A DNA stretch of 38,267 bases, taken from Nonomuraea zeae (GTDB lineage Bacteria; Actinomycetota; Actinomycetes; Streptosporangiales; Streptosporangiaceae). The DNA is taken from contig NZ_VCKX01000102.1 of the NCBI RefSeq assembly GCF_005889725.1, positions 1-38,267 of the forward strand, in the 5' to 3' direction. The notes beneath the pieces were generated by a model. The model was given only the letters and a program-made list of their open reading frames with translations, ran no database searches and was not told where the DNA came from. Made by a program: the position numbers and the translations under genes. Each line of letters opens with the position of its first letter. The first letter of the stretch is position 1. This document shows, in pieces, positions 15,644-23,671 of the stretch.

Positions 15644-17548
15644 TTATCCCTCCTGGTCAACACTGGTTAGGCGCAAGGTCGTCAGAACGGGCAGGTGATC
15701 TGAATACGGCAGGCGCGGGGCCTGTGCGGATATCGCCGCCAGACCCTTGCTGATCAGCACGTGATCGATGCGTTCCACCGGTGCGCCGGCGGGTGAGGTC
15801 GGCGGATCTCCCAGCGCGATCAGGGGATCCGTGAGCCCGGCCGCTTCGAGTACGCGCATCGGCGGGTCGCCGGGCCGCAGGTTCAGGTCGCCGGTCAGGA
15901 TCACCGGCCGCACGAGCTGCTTCGGGGCCGGGGCATGCCCTCCCGCGGCTCCCGCGCTCGCCCCCGCGGCGAGATCGGCCGCGATGGCGGCCACCTCCGG
16001 CGCCTGGCCCTCCGGGGCCTGCAGATGGGTGTTGACGATGCCCACCTCCCTGCCGCCCGCCTCCAGGACGATGGCCTGCGCCTGCGCCCCTGTGGGGTAG
16101 TCGTGCCGGCCCAGCGCGTGGGAGTGGACCTGCCTGACCGGCAGGTTGGTGAGCAGCGCGTCGCCCCACACGTTGTCGGCCGCCGGCGCGAAGTAGTAGC
16201 GCATCCCCAGGCCGCGGGCGATCGTGGCCAGGTCGTCGTGCCCGCCGTTCAGCAGCCAGCCGCGGTCGACCTCGCTGAGCAGCACGACGTCGGGCCGCTG
16301 CGCGGCCGCCCAGGAGGCGATCTCGGCCAGCGACAGCCGTCCGTCGAGCCCGAACCCCATCCGGATGTTGTAGGTGATCAGCCGGAGCGTGTCCGACGGC
16401 GACTCCCGCACGTCGGGGATCGGCGGGGAGGAGACGACCACGAGGAGGGGCGCGAGCACGGCCGCGCCCACCAGCGTCCGCCACGGCAGCCGCCGGCGCT
16501 CCTGCTCCTGGGCCGGGCGCCGGATGATCGTCGTGGTCACGTTGGTCCCGGCGACCAGCGTGGCCATGACGACGATGATCGCCCCGTTGGGGAAGCCGAG
16601 GTCCAGATCATAGGAGGCGTAGTAGGCGAAGACGCCGACGAGGAAGACGAGCGCGCCGCAGAGCAGCCACAGCCCGGGCCGCCGGGCGGCGGGATGTCCG
16701 GGGCGGATCGTCCCGGCGAGCAGGGCGCCGGTGAACATGATCAGGAGCCCGGCCGGAGCGGGGTTCCCCAGGACGCCGTTGGCGGACATCGGCATCACCA
16801 TCATCACCGACCAGAGCACCGTCAGGGCGCCGGTGATGACGTCGGCGAACGACGCCCGCGCCGGGGCGATGGCTCGTGACGTGCCCACCACCAGGCTGAT
16901 CGCCAGCAGTCCCGGGCCCAGCAGAGCCTGCCACCAGGGCACGGGACCCTCTGACGCCTTCGGCCAGGCGGTGGCGGCCACCCCCACCAGCAGCAGGACC
17001 GGCCCGAACAGGAACCAGGTGGCGGCCGGTGTGCGATCGGCGTCCGCGGGCGGGGCCGGTGCGGTGATCACCAGGGTCAGGAAGGCCAGGCACAGGGCCG
17101 CCGCCGCGAGCCAGGCGGCCACGCCGTCCCGCCAGACCACGTCCACACCGTCCAGCAGCATGTGGGTGAACACCGACAGCGACAGGCCGCCCATGATGCC
17201 CACGGGAACGGCCTGGCGGGGGAGCGCGTGCGCGCAGCCGTACAGGAAGACCAGTCCGGCCGTGACGCCCGCCGAGGCGACGTAGAGCTGGCCGACGCCC
17301 GCTTGCAGCAGCACGCGTGCCAGCACCAGCGCCACCGCGCCGCCGGCCAGCGCGTGGCGCGGCCGCAGGAACAGGGCCAGGAACGGCAGGACGAACCAGG
17401 CGGCGGCGTACAGACCCATCAGCTCGGGCGGCGTCTCGCCCGCGCGGCCGAAGAGCGTGATCAGCGAGGGCAGGAACACGCGCAGGACGTCGAGCAGGAC
17501 TACGATGCCGAGCGCGAGCAGGACGGCGGGACCCCGCGGAGTGGTCAT
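15644..17548 (-). CDS. Polytopic membrane protein fused to endonuclease/exonuclease/phosphatase domain
   Basis: A 634-residue fusion. Residues 1 to about 375 contain roughly 12-13 hydrophobic segments, with no transporter family recognised. The rest (about 385-634) is a metal-dependent EEP phosphoesterase: ITYNIRMGFG, LLSEVDRGW (metal Glu), GIVNTHLQAP, LTGDLNLRP and the final SDHLPVLTTL with catalytic His. Family members cleave phosphodiesters of nucleic acids or of lipids (sphingomyelinase, inositol phosphatases). Being membrane-tethered and placed after the last membrane segment, it may act on lipid head groups or outside the cell, but this is inference. The gene is divergent from the first ROK regulator and precedes the Rrf2 gene by eight bases. 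Confidence 0.85.
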   Translation of the reverse strand: MTTPRGPAVLLALGIVVLLDVLRVFLPSLITLFGRAGETPPELMGLYAAAWFVLPFLALFLRPRHALAGGAVALVLARVLLQAGVGQLYVASAGVTAGLVFLYGCAHALPRQAVPVGIMGGLSLSVFTHMLLDGVDVVWRDGVAAWLAAAALCLAFLTLVITAPAPPADADRTPAATWFLFGPVLLLVGVAATAWPKASEGPVPWWQALLGPGLLAISLVVGTSRAIAPARASFADVITGALTVLWSVMMVMPMSANGVLGNPAPAGLLIMFTGALLAGTIRPGHPAARRPGLWLLCGALVFLVGVFAYYASYDLDLGFPNGAIIVVMATLVAGTNVTTTIIRRPAQEQERRRLPWRTLVGAAVLAPLLVVVSSPPIPDVRESPSDTLRLITYNIRMGFGLDGRLSLAEIASWAAAQRPDVVLLSEVDRGWLLNGGHDDLATIARGLGMRYYFAPAADNVWGDALLTNLPVRQVHSHALGRHDYPTGAQAQAIVLEAGGREVGIVNTHLQAPEGQAPEVAAIAADLAAGASAGAAGGHAPAPKQLVRPVILTGDLNLRPGDPPMRVLEAAGLTDPLIALGDPPTSPAGAPVERIDHVLISKGLAAISAQAPRLPYSDHLPVLTTLRLTSVDQEG

Positions 17549-17593
17549 GAGGCATCCTCGTGTTCACCTGCGGCGGAGGGCAAGGGCCGGAGC

Positions 17594-17630
17594 GCTAAAC
17601 TTCCAACAACCTTTTCGATAACGGTCATTC
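17594..17630. promoter_or_regulatory. Upstream element of ROK gene 1 sharing GCTAAACT with ROK gene 2
   Basis: In the 103-base gap between the divergent EEP gene and ROK gene 1, GCTAAACT (17594-17601) is followed by AACAAC and CTTTTCGATAACGGT. The same GCTAAACT with nearby AACAAG and CTTTC stands at 23604 upstream of ROK gene 2. This could be a common promoter element (TAAACT as a -10) or a shared ROK operator. Confidence 0.3.
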
Positions 17631-17651
17631 GATGCGACGGCGGGATACAGC

Positions 17652-18833
17652 GTGGAGCGACGCCCTGGTGTGCCCAGACTGCTCAGGGAGATCAACGACC
17701 GGGCCGCGCTGGAGCTGTTGCTGGCCACCGGTCCCATGACCCGCGGCCAGATCGGCGACCTGACCGGCCTGTCCAAGGTCACGGCCTCGCAGACGCTGGC
17801 CAGGCTGGAGGAGCGCGGCCTGGTCGAGGTGGTGGGCACGCAGGCCGGCGGCCGCGGCCCCAACGCGGCCCTCTACTCCGTGATCCCCTCCAGCGCCTAC
17901 GTGGCCGGCCTCGAGGTGGGGCCCGAGCTGATCTCCACCGCGATCGCCGACATCCACGGCAACACGATCGCCGAGGTCACCGTCGAGCCCAACGGCGACG
18001 ACGACCCGGTCTCGGTGGTGCACGGCGCGATCGTGAAGGCCTGCCGCAGCGCCAAGGTCAGCATCGCCAAGCTGCGCGGCGTCGTGATCGGCACCCCGGG
18101 CGTGGTCGATCCGCGCAGCGGCGACGTGCGCTTCTCCTTCGACCTGCCCGGCTGGCACGAGGGCATCCACGAGGCCCTGGCCGGCGACCTGCGCCGCGAG
18201 GTGACGATCGAGAACGACGTCAACCTCGCCGCCATCGCCGAGCGCGCCGACGGCGCCGCCGAGGGCCTCGACGACTTCGTGCTGCTGTGGTCCAGCCGCG
18301 GCCTGGGCATGGCCGTCATGCTCGGCGGACGCCTGCACAGGGGGCGTTCGGGCAGCGCGGGGGAGATCGGCTACCTGCCGGTGCCCGGCGTGCCGCTGCC
18401 CGAGGACATCCGCACCCTGCCCGGCCGGCTGCCCTCGCTGGCGGGCGGCCTGCAGTCGCTGGTCAGCGCCGAGGCGGTGGCCGAGCTGGCGCGGAGCTAC
18501 GGGTTCGCGGCCGAGAGCGCGGGTGAGTGCGTCAGGGTCGCGGTGGCCGCGGGCGCCCAGGGCGAGCCGCTGCTCGACGAGATCGCCAACCGGCTCGCCC
18601 TCGGTGTCGCCGCGGTGTGCGTCATCCTCGACCCCGGCCTGGTGGTGCTGGCCGGAGAGGTCGGGCACGCCGGCGGCGCCGCGCTGACCTCCCGGGTGGA
18701 GGAGGCCGTGGCCAGGATCTGCCCCGTGCGTCCCCAGATCGTCACCACGACGGTGACCGACAAGAACCCGGTGCTGCGCGGCGCCGTGCTGGCCGCCCTG
18801 GAGCAGGCGCGTGAGGAGCTCCTCGCGCCCTGA
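17652..18833 (+). CDS. ROK-family transcriptional regulator, copy 1
   Basis: A 393-residue protein with an N-terminal winged helix (about 15-70, MTRGQIGDLTGLSKVTASQT) and a ROK actin-like domain (about 80-390, including ENDVNLAAIAERADGAAEG and GLGMAVMLGGRLHRG). The sugar-kinase phosphate motif D-x-G-x-T is missing (the region reads AGLEVGPEL), so it is a regulator, not a kinase. The zinc motif C-x-C-G-x2-G-C, usual in NagC/Mlc-type ROK repressors, is also missing: the stretch reads GEIGYLPVPGVPLP. It is paralogous to the regulator at 23672, and together they flank the sugar transporter/hexosaminidase operon. The GTG start was chosen because E-R-R-P-G-V-P-R-L-L-R matches the paralogue's start; no good ribosome site is visible. 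It is convergent with the hexosaminidase gene. Confidence 0.88.
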   Translation: MERRPGVPRLLREINDRAALELLLATGPMTRGQIGDLTGLSKVTASQTLARLEERGLVEVVGTQAGGRGPNAALYSVIPSSAYVAGLEVGPELISTAIADIHGNTIAEVTVEPNGDDDPVSVVHGAIVKACRSAKVSIAKLRGVVIGTPGVVDPRSGDVRFSFDLPGWHEGIHEALAGDLRREVTIENDVNLAAIAERADGAAEGLDDFVLLWSSRGLGMAVMLGGRLHRGRSGSAGEIGYLPVPGVPLPEDIRTLPGRLPSLAGGLQSLVSAEAVAELARSYGFAAESAGECVRVAVAAGAQGEPLLDEIANRLALGVAAVCVILDPGLVVLAGEVGHAGGAALTSRVEEAVARICPVRPQIVTTTVTDKNPVLRGAVLAALEQAREELLAP

Positions 18834-18844
18834 CCAGGGTCAGG
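18829..18844. repeat. Palindrome covering two convergent stop codons
   Basis: CCTGACC (18829-18835) and GGTCAGG (18838-18844) are exact inverted copies two bases apart. They contain the stop codons of ROK gene 1 (18831-18833) and of the hexosaminidase on the other strand (18840-18842). It may act as a minimal bidirectional terminator. Confidence 0.45.
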
Positions 18845-20279
18845 CGGTGAGCAGCTCCACGGCGGCCTGGGCGTTCGCCCTGGCGGCCCCGTACGTGGCG
18901 ATGTAGGCGGCGCTGTCGGGCCGCCAGACGGGCAGCCCCATCTCGATCACCGTCGCGTCGGGGCGCACCGCGACCAGCGCGGAGACCAGGTCCTGGCTCG
19001 CACGGTGGCGGTGCGCGTCCTTGACCACGACGACCAGGGACCGGTTCGCGGCCTTGGCCAGCAGCTCAGGGACATCGGCGGCCGCGGGCTCGACCCGGAC
19101 GATCTCCGCGTCGGGCAGCCACGGGCCCACGCCCCACGGCACGTCGCCCACGGCGATCGTCGGCGGGGTGTCCACCTCGATCACCAGGGGCTCGACCAGG
19201 GGCTCCGTCTCGCCGGTCAGCCGCACGGCGCGGCGCGCGGCGTGCAGGCCGACCACGTTCTGCTCGGCGGTGACCTGCTCGGAGGTGCCGAACCAGGCCC
19301 GCAGCGCCGCCACCCGCGCGGCGGCCTCCTCCAGCCGTTCGAGCGGCAGGCGGCCTTCGCGCACCGCGGAGACGATCTCCGCGATGATCGCCTGGACGTC
19401 GTCGTACGTCGGCAGCGGGCCCAGGCACAGCAGGTCCGACCCGGCCGCGAGCGTCAGCACGGCGCCGCCGGCCAGGCCCACGCTCTTGGTGATCGCGTGC
19501 ATGTCGAGCGCGTCGGTGATGACCACGCCGTCGTAACCGAGCTCGCCCCTGAGGAGCCCGGTCAGCGCGGCGCTGGACAGGGTGGCGGGCGTGTCGCCCG
19601 TCACGGCCGGCACCGCGACGTGCGCGGTCATCACCGACTTGGCCCCCGCGCCGATGGCGGCGCTGAACGGGACCAGCTCCCGTGCCCGCAGCACGTCCAG
19701 CCCCACGTCCACCACCGGCACCGCGAGGTGCGAGTCCACCCGGGTGGCGCCGTGGCCGGGGAAGTGCTTGACGCAGGCGGCCACCTGCACCGACTGCAAC
19801 CCCTGTACGGCCGCCACCGTGTGCCTGGCGACCAGCGCGGGATCGCTGCCGAACGACCTGGTGCCGATCACCGGGTTGTCGGCCTCGGTGTTGACGTCGG
19901 CGCTGGGGGCCATGTCCAGGTTGATGCCGCAGGCGGCCAGCTCCGAGGCGATCGCGCGATAGACCCGGCGGGTCAGCTCGACGTCGTCCACCGCGCCCAG
20001 CGCCGCGTTGCCCGGGTACGGGCTGCCGACGTGGTAGGCCAGCCGAGTGACGTCGCCGCCCTCCTCGTCGAGCGAGATGACGGCCTCACCGGCGCCCCGT
20101 AGCGCGGTGGTCAGGTCGCGTACCTGGCCGGGGTCGGCCACGTTGAAGCCGAAGAGCGTGACGCCGCCCAGGCCGTGCTCCAGCTCGCGCAGCACCCATT
20201 CGGGCGCCGTGGTCCCCTGGAAGGCGACGAGCAGCGTGCCGGCCGCGAGACGGCGCAGCCCCCGATCACTCTGACTCAT
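18840..20279 (-). CDS. nagZ: GH3 beta-N-acetylhexosaminidase (NagZ type)
   Basis: A 479-residue glycoside hydrolase family 3 enzyme. The NagZ signature KHFPGHGATRVDSHLAVP (about 168-185) provides the His-Asp acid/base pair, and VVITDALDMHAI (about 250-261) holds the nucleophile Asp. DEEGGDVTRL near residue 70 binds substrate. NagZ releases N-acetylglucosamine from chito-oligosaccharides or from GlcNAc-anhydroMurNAc muropeptides. A C-terminal region beyond the catalytic barrel (about 330-479) resembles the extra domain of some Gram-positive GH3 NagZ forms. No signal peptide is seen, so it probably acts in the cytoplasm on material imported by the operon's transporter. GAGGAG precedes the ATG. 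It follows the second permease by 69 bases as last gene of the operon. Confidence 0.9.
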   Translation of the reverse strand: MSQSDRGLRRLAAGTLLVAFQGTTAPEWVLRELEHGLGGVTLFGFNVADPGQVRDLTTALRGAGEAVISLDEEGGDVTRLAYHVGSPYPGNAALGAVDDVELTRRVYRAIASELAACGINLDMAPSADVNTEADNPVIGTRSFGSDPALVARHTVAAVQGLQSVQVAACVKHFPGHGATRVDSHLAVPVVDVGLDVLRARELVPFSAAIGAGAKSVMTAHVAVPAVTGDTPATLSSAALTGLLRGELGYDGVVITDALDMHAITKSVGLAGGAVLTLAAGSDLLCLGPLPTYDDVQAIIAEIVSAVREGRLPLERLEEAAARVAALRAWFGTSEQVTAEQNVVGLHAARRAVRLTGETEPLVEPLVIEVDTPPTIAVGDVPWGVGPWLPDAEIVRVEPAAADVPELLAKAANRSLVVVVKDAHRHRASQDLVSALVAVRPDATVIEMGLPVWRPDSAAYIATYGAARANAQAAVELLTA

Positions 20280-20348
20280 GGCTCCTCATCAGTTTTCAGG
20301 CATGGCCGGGTACGGCATTCGCGTGCCGTACGCGGACCTCGTGGTTTG

Positions 20349-21200
20349 TCAGCCCTTCACGGCCCCGGCGACCAGGCCGGAGACCATGCGGCGTTGAACG
20401 AGCAGGAAGAAGATGACGACCGGGATGGTCATCATCGTCGAGCTGGCCATGATGGCGCCCCAGTCGGTGCCCTTCTGCCCGAAGAAGTACTGCAGGGCGA
20501 CGGGCATCGTGTACTTGGTCGGATCGCCGATCAGGTAGAGCGCCATGATCAGCTCGTTCCACGCGGTGATGAACGAGAAGATGCTGGTCGCGACCAGACC
20601 CGGAGCCACCAGGGGGAAGAGCACCTTCCAGAAGGTGGTGAACCGGGAGGCCCCGTCGATCCAGGCCGCCTCCTCCAGCGACTTGGGCACGGCGGCGACG
20701 AACGTGCGCAGCATCCAGATGCCGAACGGCAGCGTCAGGGCGACCTGCGCCACGATCAGGCCCAGGAGCTGGTCGTACAGGCCGACCCGCTTGACGCTGA
20801 GGAACAGCGGGATGAGCAGCGCCTCGGCGGGGATCATCTGCGCGACCAGCAGCAGGGCGAGGAAGCCCGTGCGGCCCTTGAACCGGAACCGGGCCACCGC
20901 CGTGGCGGACAGCAGCGCGAAGACCGCGCCGATGAACACCGTGCCGAGCGCGACGATGGCGCTGTTGCGCATGTACAGCCAGATCGAGTGCCCGGCGACG
21001 CCGTCGGTGAGCACGCGCTCGATGTGCTCGAAGGTGAACTCGGTGGGGAACGGGATGAAGTCGGTGGTGAAGATCTGGTCGTTCGTCTTGAAGGCGGTGG
21101 AGACCATCCAATAGACCGGGAACGTCGCCACCAGGAAGACCAGCACGCCTGCCGTGTTGAGCGCGATCCTGCCGAGGCGCTTGCGAGCCAGCGGGGTCAT
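20349..21200 (-). CDS. Sugar ABC transporter permease, MalG type
   Basis: A 283-residue inner-membrane permease with six hydrophobic segments (about 13-35, 80-103, 112-133, 143-165, 190-210, 250-270) and the EAA motif EEAAWIDGASRFTTFWKV that docks the ATPase. This is the carbohydrate-uptake-1 (MalG-like) second permease. Its ATG overlaps the stop of the first permease (ATGA), so both are translated together to form a heterodimer. No ATP-binding gene is in the operon; actinobacterial sugar uptake systems of this type (DasABC, NgcEFG, CebEFG) share the MsiK ATPase encoded elsewhere, which I expect here. The associated hexosaminidase suggests N-acetylglucosamine-containing substrates. Confidence 0.92.
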   Translation of the reverse strand: MTPLARKRLGRIALNTAGVLVFLVATFPVYWMVSTAFKTNDQIFTTDFIPFPTEFTFEHIERVLTDGVAGHSIWLYMRNSAIVALGTVFIGAVFALLSATAVARFRFKGRTGFLALLLVAQMIPAEALLIPLFLSVKRVGLYDQLLGLIVAQVALTLPFGIWMLRTFVAAVPKSLEEAAWIDGASRFTTFWKVLFPLVAPGLVATSIFSFITAWNELIMALYLIGDPTKYTMPVALQYFFGQKGTDWGAIMASSTMMTIPVVIFFLLVQRRMVSGLVAGAVKG

Positions 21201-22204
21201 CACAACTCCTCCTGCTTGAACATCTGCCGGATGTAGGCCGCGGTGACGATGAGCAGGATCACCGTCAGCACCACCGCGATGGCCGCGCCCGAGCCCATCT
21301 TCGGCGGCGCCTTGAACGCCTCGGTCACCGCGTACATCGACAGGTTGTAGGCCTCCCGGTTGGTGGTGCCGGCCAGCACGTACAGCTGGGCGAAGACCTT
21401 GAAGTCCCAGATGATCGACAGCACGGTCAGCACCGCGAACACCGGCTTCAGCAGCGGGAAGGTGATCTTCCTGAACGTCCGCCACGGCGACGAGCCGTCG
21501 ACCCTGGCGGCCTCGTAGAGCTCCGCGGGGATGCCCTTGAGCCCGGCGAGCACCGAGACGGCGACGAACGGGAAGCCGGCCCACACGACGCAGACGATCA
21601 GCACCATGTAGATGGACCAGGCGTCGTTGAGCCACGGCACGCCGCTCCAGTCGGCCCGGCCGAACAGGGCGGAGGACAGCCAGTCGGGCAGCAGATTGAG
21701 CGCCCAGTTGATGATGCCCGCCTCGGCGTCGAAGAGCCGGCGCCAGATCACGCCCTGCGCCACCGGCGGGACCGCCCAGGCGAACATGATGCCGATGACG
21801 ACGAACAGCGACATCTTCTTGCCGAGCCGGTTCAGCAGGACGCCGACGGCGGTGCCGAGGACGAGCGTGAGCGGTACCGCGATCACCGCGAAGACCACGG
21901 TGTTGCGGAGGGAGGACCAGAAGATGTCGTTGTCGAAGATGTTGGTGAAGTTCTCCAGCCCCACCCAGGTCGCGGGCTTCTTGCCGGAGATCTGGACCAG
22001 GCCCACCTTCTGGAAGGCGATGATCACCATCTGGATCAGCGGGTACAGCAGCAGTGCCCCGATGACCAGCAGACCGGGGATCAGCAGGACGTAGGGGATC
22101 GCCCAGGCGGGCATCCCGCTCGACCGCCGCGGTGGGCGTGCGCGGCGCCGCCCCGGGGTGGAGGAGCGGCCTCCACCCCGGGGGAGCGTTGACGTGTTCG
22201 TCAT
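21200..22204 (-). CDS. Sugar ABC transporter permease, MalF type
   Basis: A 334-residue permease with an Arg/Pro-rich cytoplasmic N-terminus (about 1-30), six hydrophobic segments (first about 32-58) and the EAA motif ELYEAARVDGSSPWRTFRKI about two thirds along. It pairs with the MalG-type protein that overlaps its stop. Only five bases separate it from the binding-protein gene upstream. A strong perfect 14-bp stem-loop (22151-22183) is placed within codons 8-18, that is, inside the unconserved N-terminal extension. This may reduce permease synthesis relative to the binding protein or stabilise the upstream message. Confidence 0.92.
   Translation of the reverse strand: MTNTSTLPRGGGRSSTPGRRRARPPRRSSGMPAWAIPYVLLIPGLLVIGALLLYPLIQMVIIAFQKVGLVQISGKKPATWVGLENFTNIFDNDIFWSSLRNTVVFAVIAVPLTLVLGTAVGVLLNRLGKKMSLFVVIGIMFAWAVPPVAQGVIWRRLFDAEAGIINWALNLLPDWLSSALFGRADWSGVPWLNDAWSIYMVLIVCVVWAGFPFVAVSVLAGLKGIPAELYEAARVDGSSPWRTFRKITFPLLKPVFAVLTVLSIIWDFKVFAQLYVLAGTTNREAYNLSMYAVTEAFKAPPKMGSGAAIAVVLTVILLIVTAAYIRQMFKQEEL
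22151..22183 (-). promoter_or_regulatory. Perfect 14-bp stem-loop inside the 5' end of the permease gene
   Basis: CCCCGGGGTGGAGG (22151-22164) and CCTCCACCCCGGGG (22170-22183) are exact inverted copies around the loop AGCGG. It starts about 22 bases into the MalF-type gene and right after the binding-protein gene. A position like this suits the processing or attenuation hairpins that set more binding protein than permease in sugar ABC operons, although these normally lie between genes. Confidence 0.75.
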
Positions 22205-22209
22205 AGGAC

Positions 22210-23535
22210 TCAGGACGCGTTGAGGATGTCTTCGAGTTCCTTGTTCGCCGCGGCCAGTGCCTCATCGGCGGACGCCTTGCCCTCGATGACCTTGCGGGCC
22301 GCGTTCTGCAGCACCGCCTTGGTCTCGTTGGCCTCGGTCCACTGCGGGTCGGCCGGGAAGGCCTTGGCCTTGGCGAAGGCGGCCGCGAACGGCGCCTGTG
22401 CCGGGTCGCTGGACAGCGCGGCGAGCGCCTCCGGGTAGACCGGGAGAAGCCCGCCGTCGGTGGCGTACTTGACGCCCCACTGCTTGCCCGAGGCCAGCTT
22501 CACGAACTCCTTGGCGGCGTCCTTCTCCTTGGCGGTGCCCCAGACGGCGATGTCGTTGCCGCCGAGGAACGACTGAGCCTCGCCGCCGTCCTTCGAGGGG
22601 AGCGGGAAGAAGGCGAGCTTGTCACCCTTGATCTTGCCCTTGCTCTCTTCCTCGATGGTCGCCAGGTCCCACGAGGCGGTGAGGTACATGCCGACCTTGT
22701 TGTTGGAGAAGCGCGTACGGATCTCCGTGGTGTTCTGGTTCAGCCGCGACTTGCTGGACAGGCCGTCGGTGACCAGGCCGGTGTACTGGGCGAAGCCGGC
22801 CTTGAACGCCGGGTCCGTCAGCTTGCCGACCCACTTGTCGCCCTCCTTGACGGCGTAGTCGCCGCCGGCGGTCCAGGCGAGGGCGCCGAGCAGGTGGTTG
22901 GCGTCGGAGCCGCCGTTGAAGGCGAAGCCGTCGACGTCCTTGCCCTTCTCGGCCTGGATCTTCTTGGCGGCCGCAGTGAGCTCGTCCCAGGTCTTGGGGA
23001 TCTCGATCTTGAGCTCCTTGAACCAGTCGGTCCGGTAGAGGACCGCCCGGCTGCCGCCGCCCCACGGCACGGCGTAGGTCTCGCCGTCGATGGTCTCCAG
23101 GCCCAGCAGGTTCTTGGGGATCTGCGCCTGGTCGCCGCCCGCGACGATGTCGGTGATCGGCTCCAGGGCCTCCTGGCTCTGCCAGAGCGGCACCTGGTCG
23201 TTGCCGATCTCGGTCACGTCGGGGCCGGCGCCGCCCGCCGCGGCGGCGGTGAACTTGTCGTTGACCTGCGGCCAGGGGATCCACTCGACGTTCACCTTGG
23301 CGCCGGTCTGCTTCTCGAACTCGGCGACCAGCTCGTCGGTGTATTTCTTGGCGTCGGGGTTGCTGTCACCCAGGCGCCAGAAGGTCAGCGTCTTACCCGC
23401 GTACTTGGGGCCGCTCGCACTGGCGGCGGCGCTGGGTGAGGACGTGGTGGGCTCTTCACTGGACCCGCAGGCGGCCAGGCCCAGGGCCAGCGCGGCCGTG
23501 GTGACCGTAGTGGCCGTGATCTTCGCGATCCTCAC
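22210..23535 (-). CDS. Sugar-binding lipoprotein of ABC transporter
   Basis: A 441-residue extracellular solute-binding protein (family 1). The signal peptide is short with a basic start and hydrophobic core ending in the lipobox L-A-A-C (Cys at about 23), followed by a Ser/Thr/Ala/Pro linker; the mature protein begins TLTFWRLGDSNPDAKKYTDEL. Y-A-V-P-W-G-G-G-S and S-F-L-G-G-N-D-I-A-V-W are typical of this family's sugar-binding cleft. The chosen GTG at 23535 is preceded by AAGGGAG about six bases upstream and starts V-R-I-A-K; an ATG at 23589 would place 18 extra residues before the signal peptide. It is the first gene of the transporter-hexosaminidase operon and diverges from ROK gene 2. Substrate is unproven; N-acetylglucosamine, chitobiose or a muropeptide sugar is inferred from the neighbours. 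Confidence 0.9.
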   Translation of the reverse strand: MRIAKITATTVTTAALALGLAACGSSEEPTTSSPSAAASASGPKYAGKTLTFWRLGDSNPDAKKYTDELVAEFEKQTGAKVNVEWIPWPQVNDKFTAAAAGGAGPDVTEIGNDQVPLWQSQEALEPITDIVAGGDQAQIPKNLLGLETIDGETYAVPWGGGSRAVLYRTDWFKELKIEIPKTWDELTAAAKKIQAEKGKDVDGFAFNGGSDANHLLGALAWTAGGDYAVKEGDKWVGKLTDPAFKAGFAQYTGLVTDGLSSKSRLNQNTTEIRTRFSNNKVGMYLTASWDLATIEEESKGKIKGDKLAFFPLPSKDGGEAQSFLGGNDIAVWGTAKEKDAAKEFVKLASGKQWGVKYATDGGLLPVYPEALAALSSDPAQAPFAAAFAKAKAFPADPQWTEANETKAVLQNAARKVIEGKASADEALAAANKELEDILNAS

Positions 23536-23560
23536 AGGGTTCTCCCTTCCCGGGTGCTGG

Positions 23561-23589
23561 CCTACAGTCCGCACCAGGCTGATCGTCAA
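23561..23589 (-). promoter_or_regulatory. Promoter of the sugar transporter operon
   Basis: On the minus strand TTGACG (23584-23589) and TGTAGG (23561-23566) are 17 bases apart, a good -35 with a weak -10. A start near 23554 would give a leader of about 20 bases with the AAGGGAG ribosome site. The weak -10 suits a regulated promoter. Confidence 0.45.
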
Positions 23590-23609
23590 TGCCGAACGAT
23601 GCTGCTAAA

Positions 23610-23645
23610 CTAACAAGAAACTTTCTTAAAAGAAACGCTTGTTAG
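23610..23645. promoter_or_regulatory. Nested inverted repeats in the divergent promoter region (probable ROK operator)
   Basis: CTAACAAG (23610-23617) and CTTGTTAG (23638-23645) are exact inverted copies. Between them TTTCTT (23622-23627) and AAGAAA (23630-23635) form a second dyad around a near-identical centre. This A+T-rich patch in very G+C-rich DNA lies just upstream of the ROK gene and beyond the -35 of the transporter promoter, so a regulator bound here could control both. Confidence 0.6.
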
Positions 23646-23671
23646 CTGATCGTGACGAGAGGGGGCGGTCG

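Noticed and set aside
21201..22265. Extension of the MalG-type permease frame into one 638-codon frame
   Set aside because: The upstream part is a shadow of the MalF-type permease, which is unambiguous in the other frame; the ATG at 21200 overlapping its stop is the real start.
23622..23635. TTTCTT-AA-AAGAAA as a terminator
   Set aside because: It lies between divergent gene starts and has a very weak A/T stem; an operator is more sensible.
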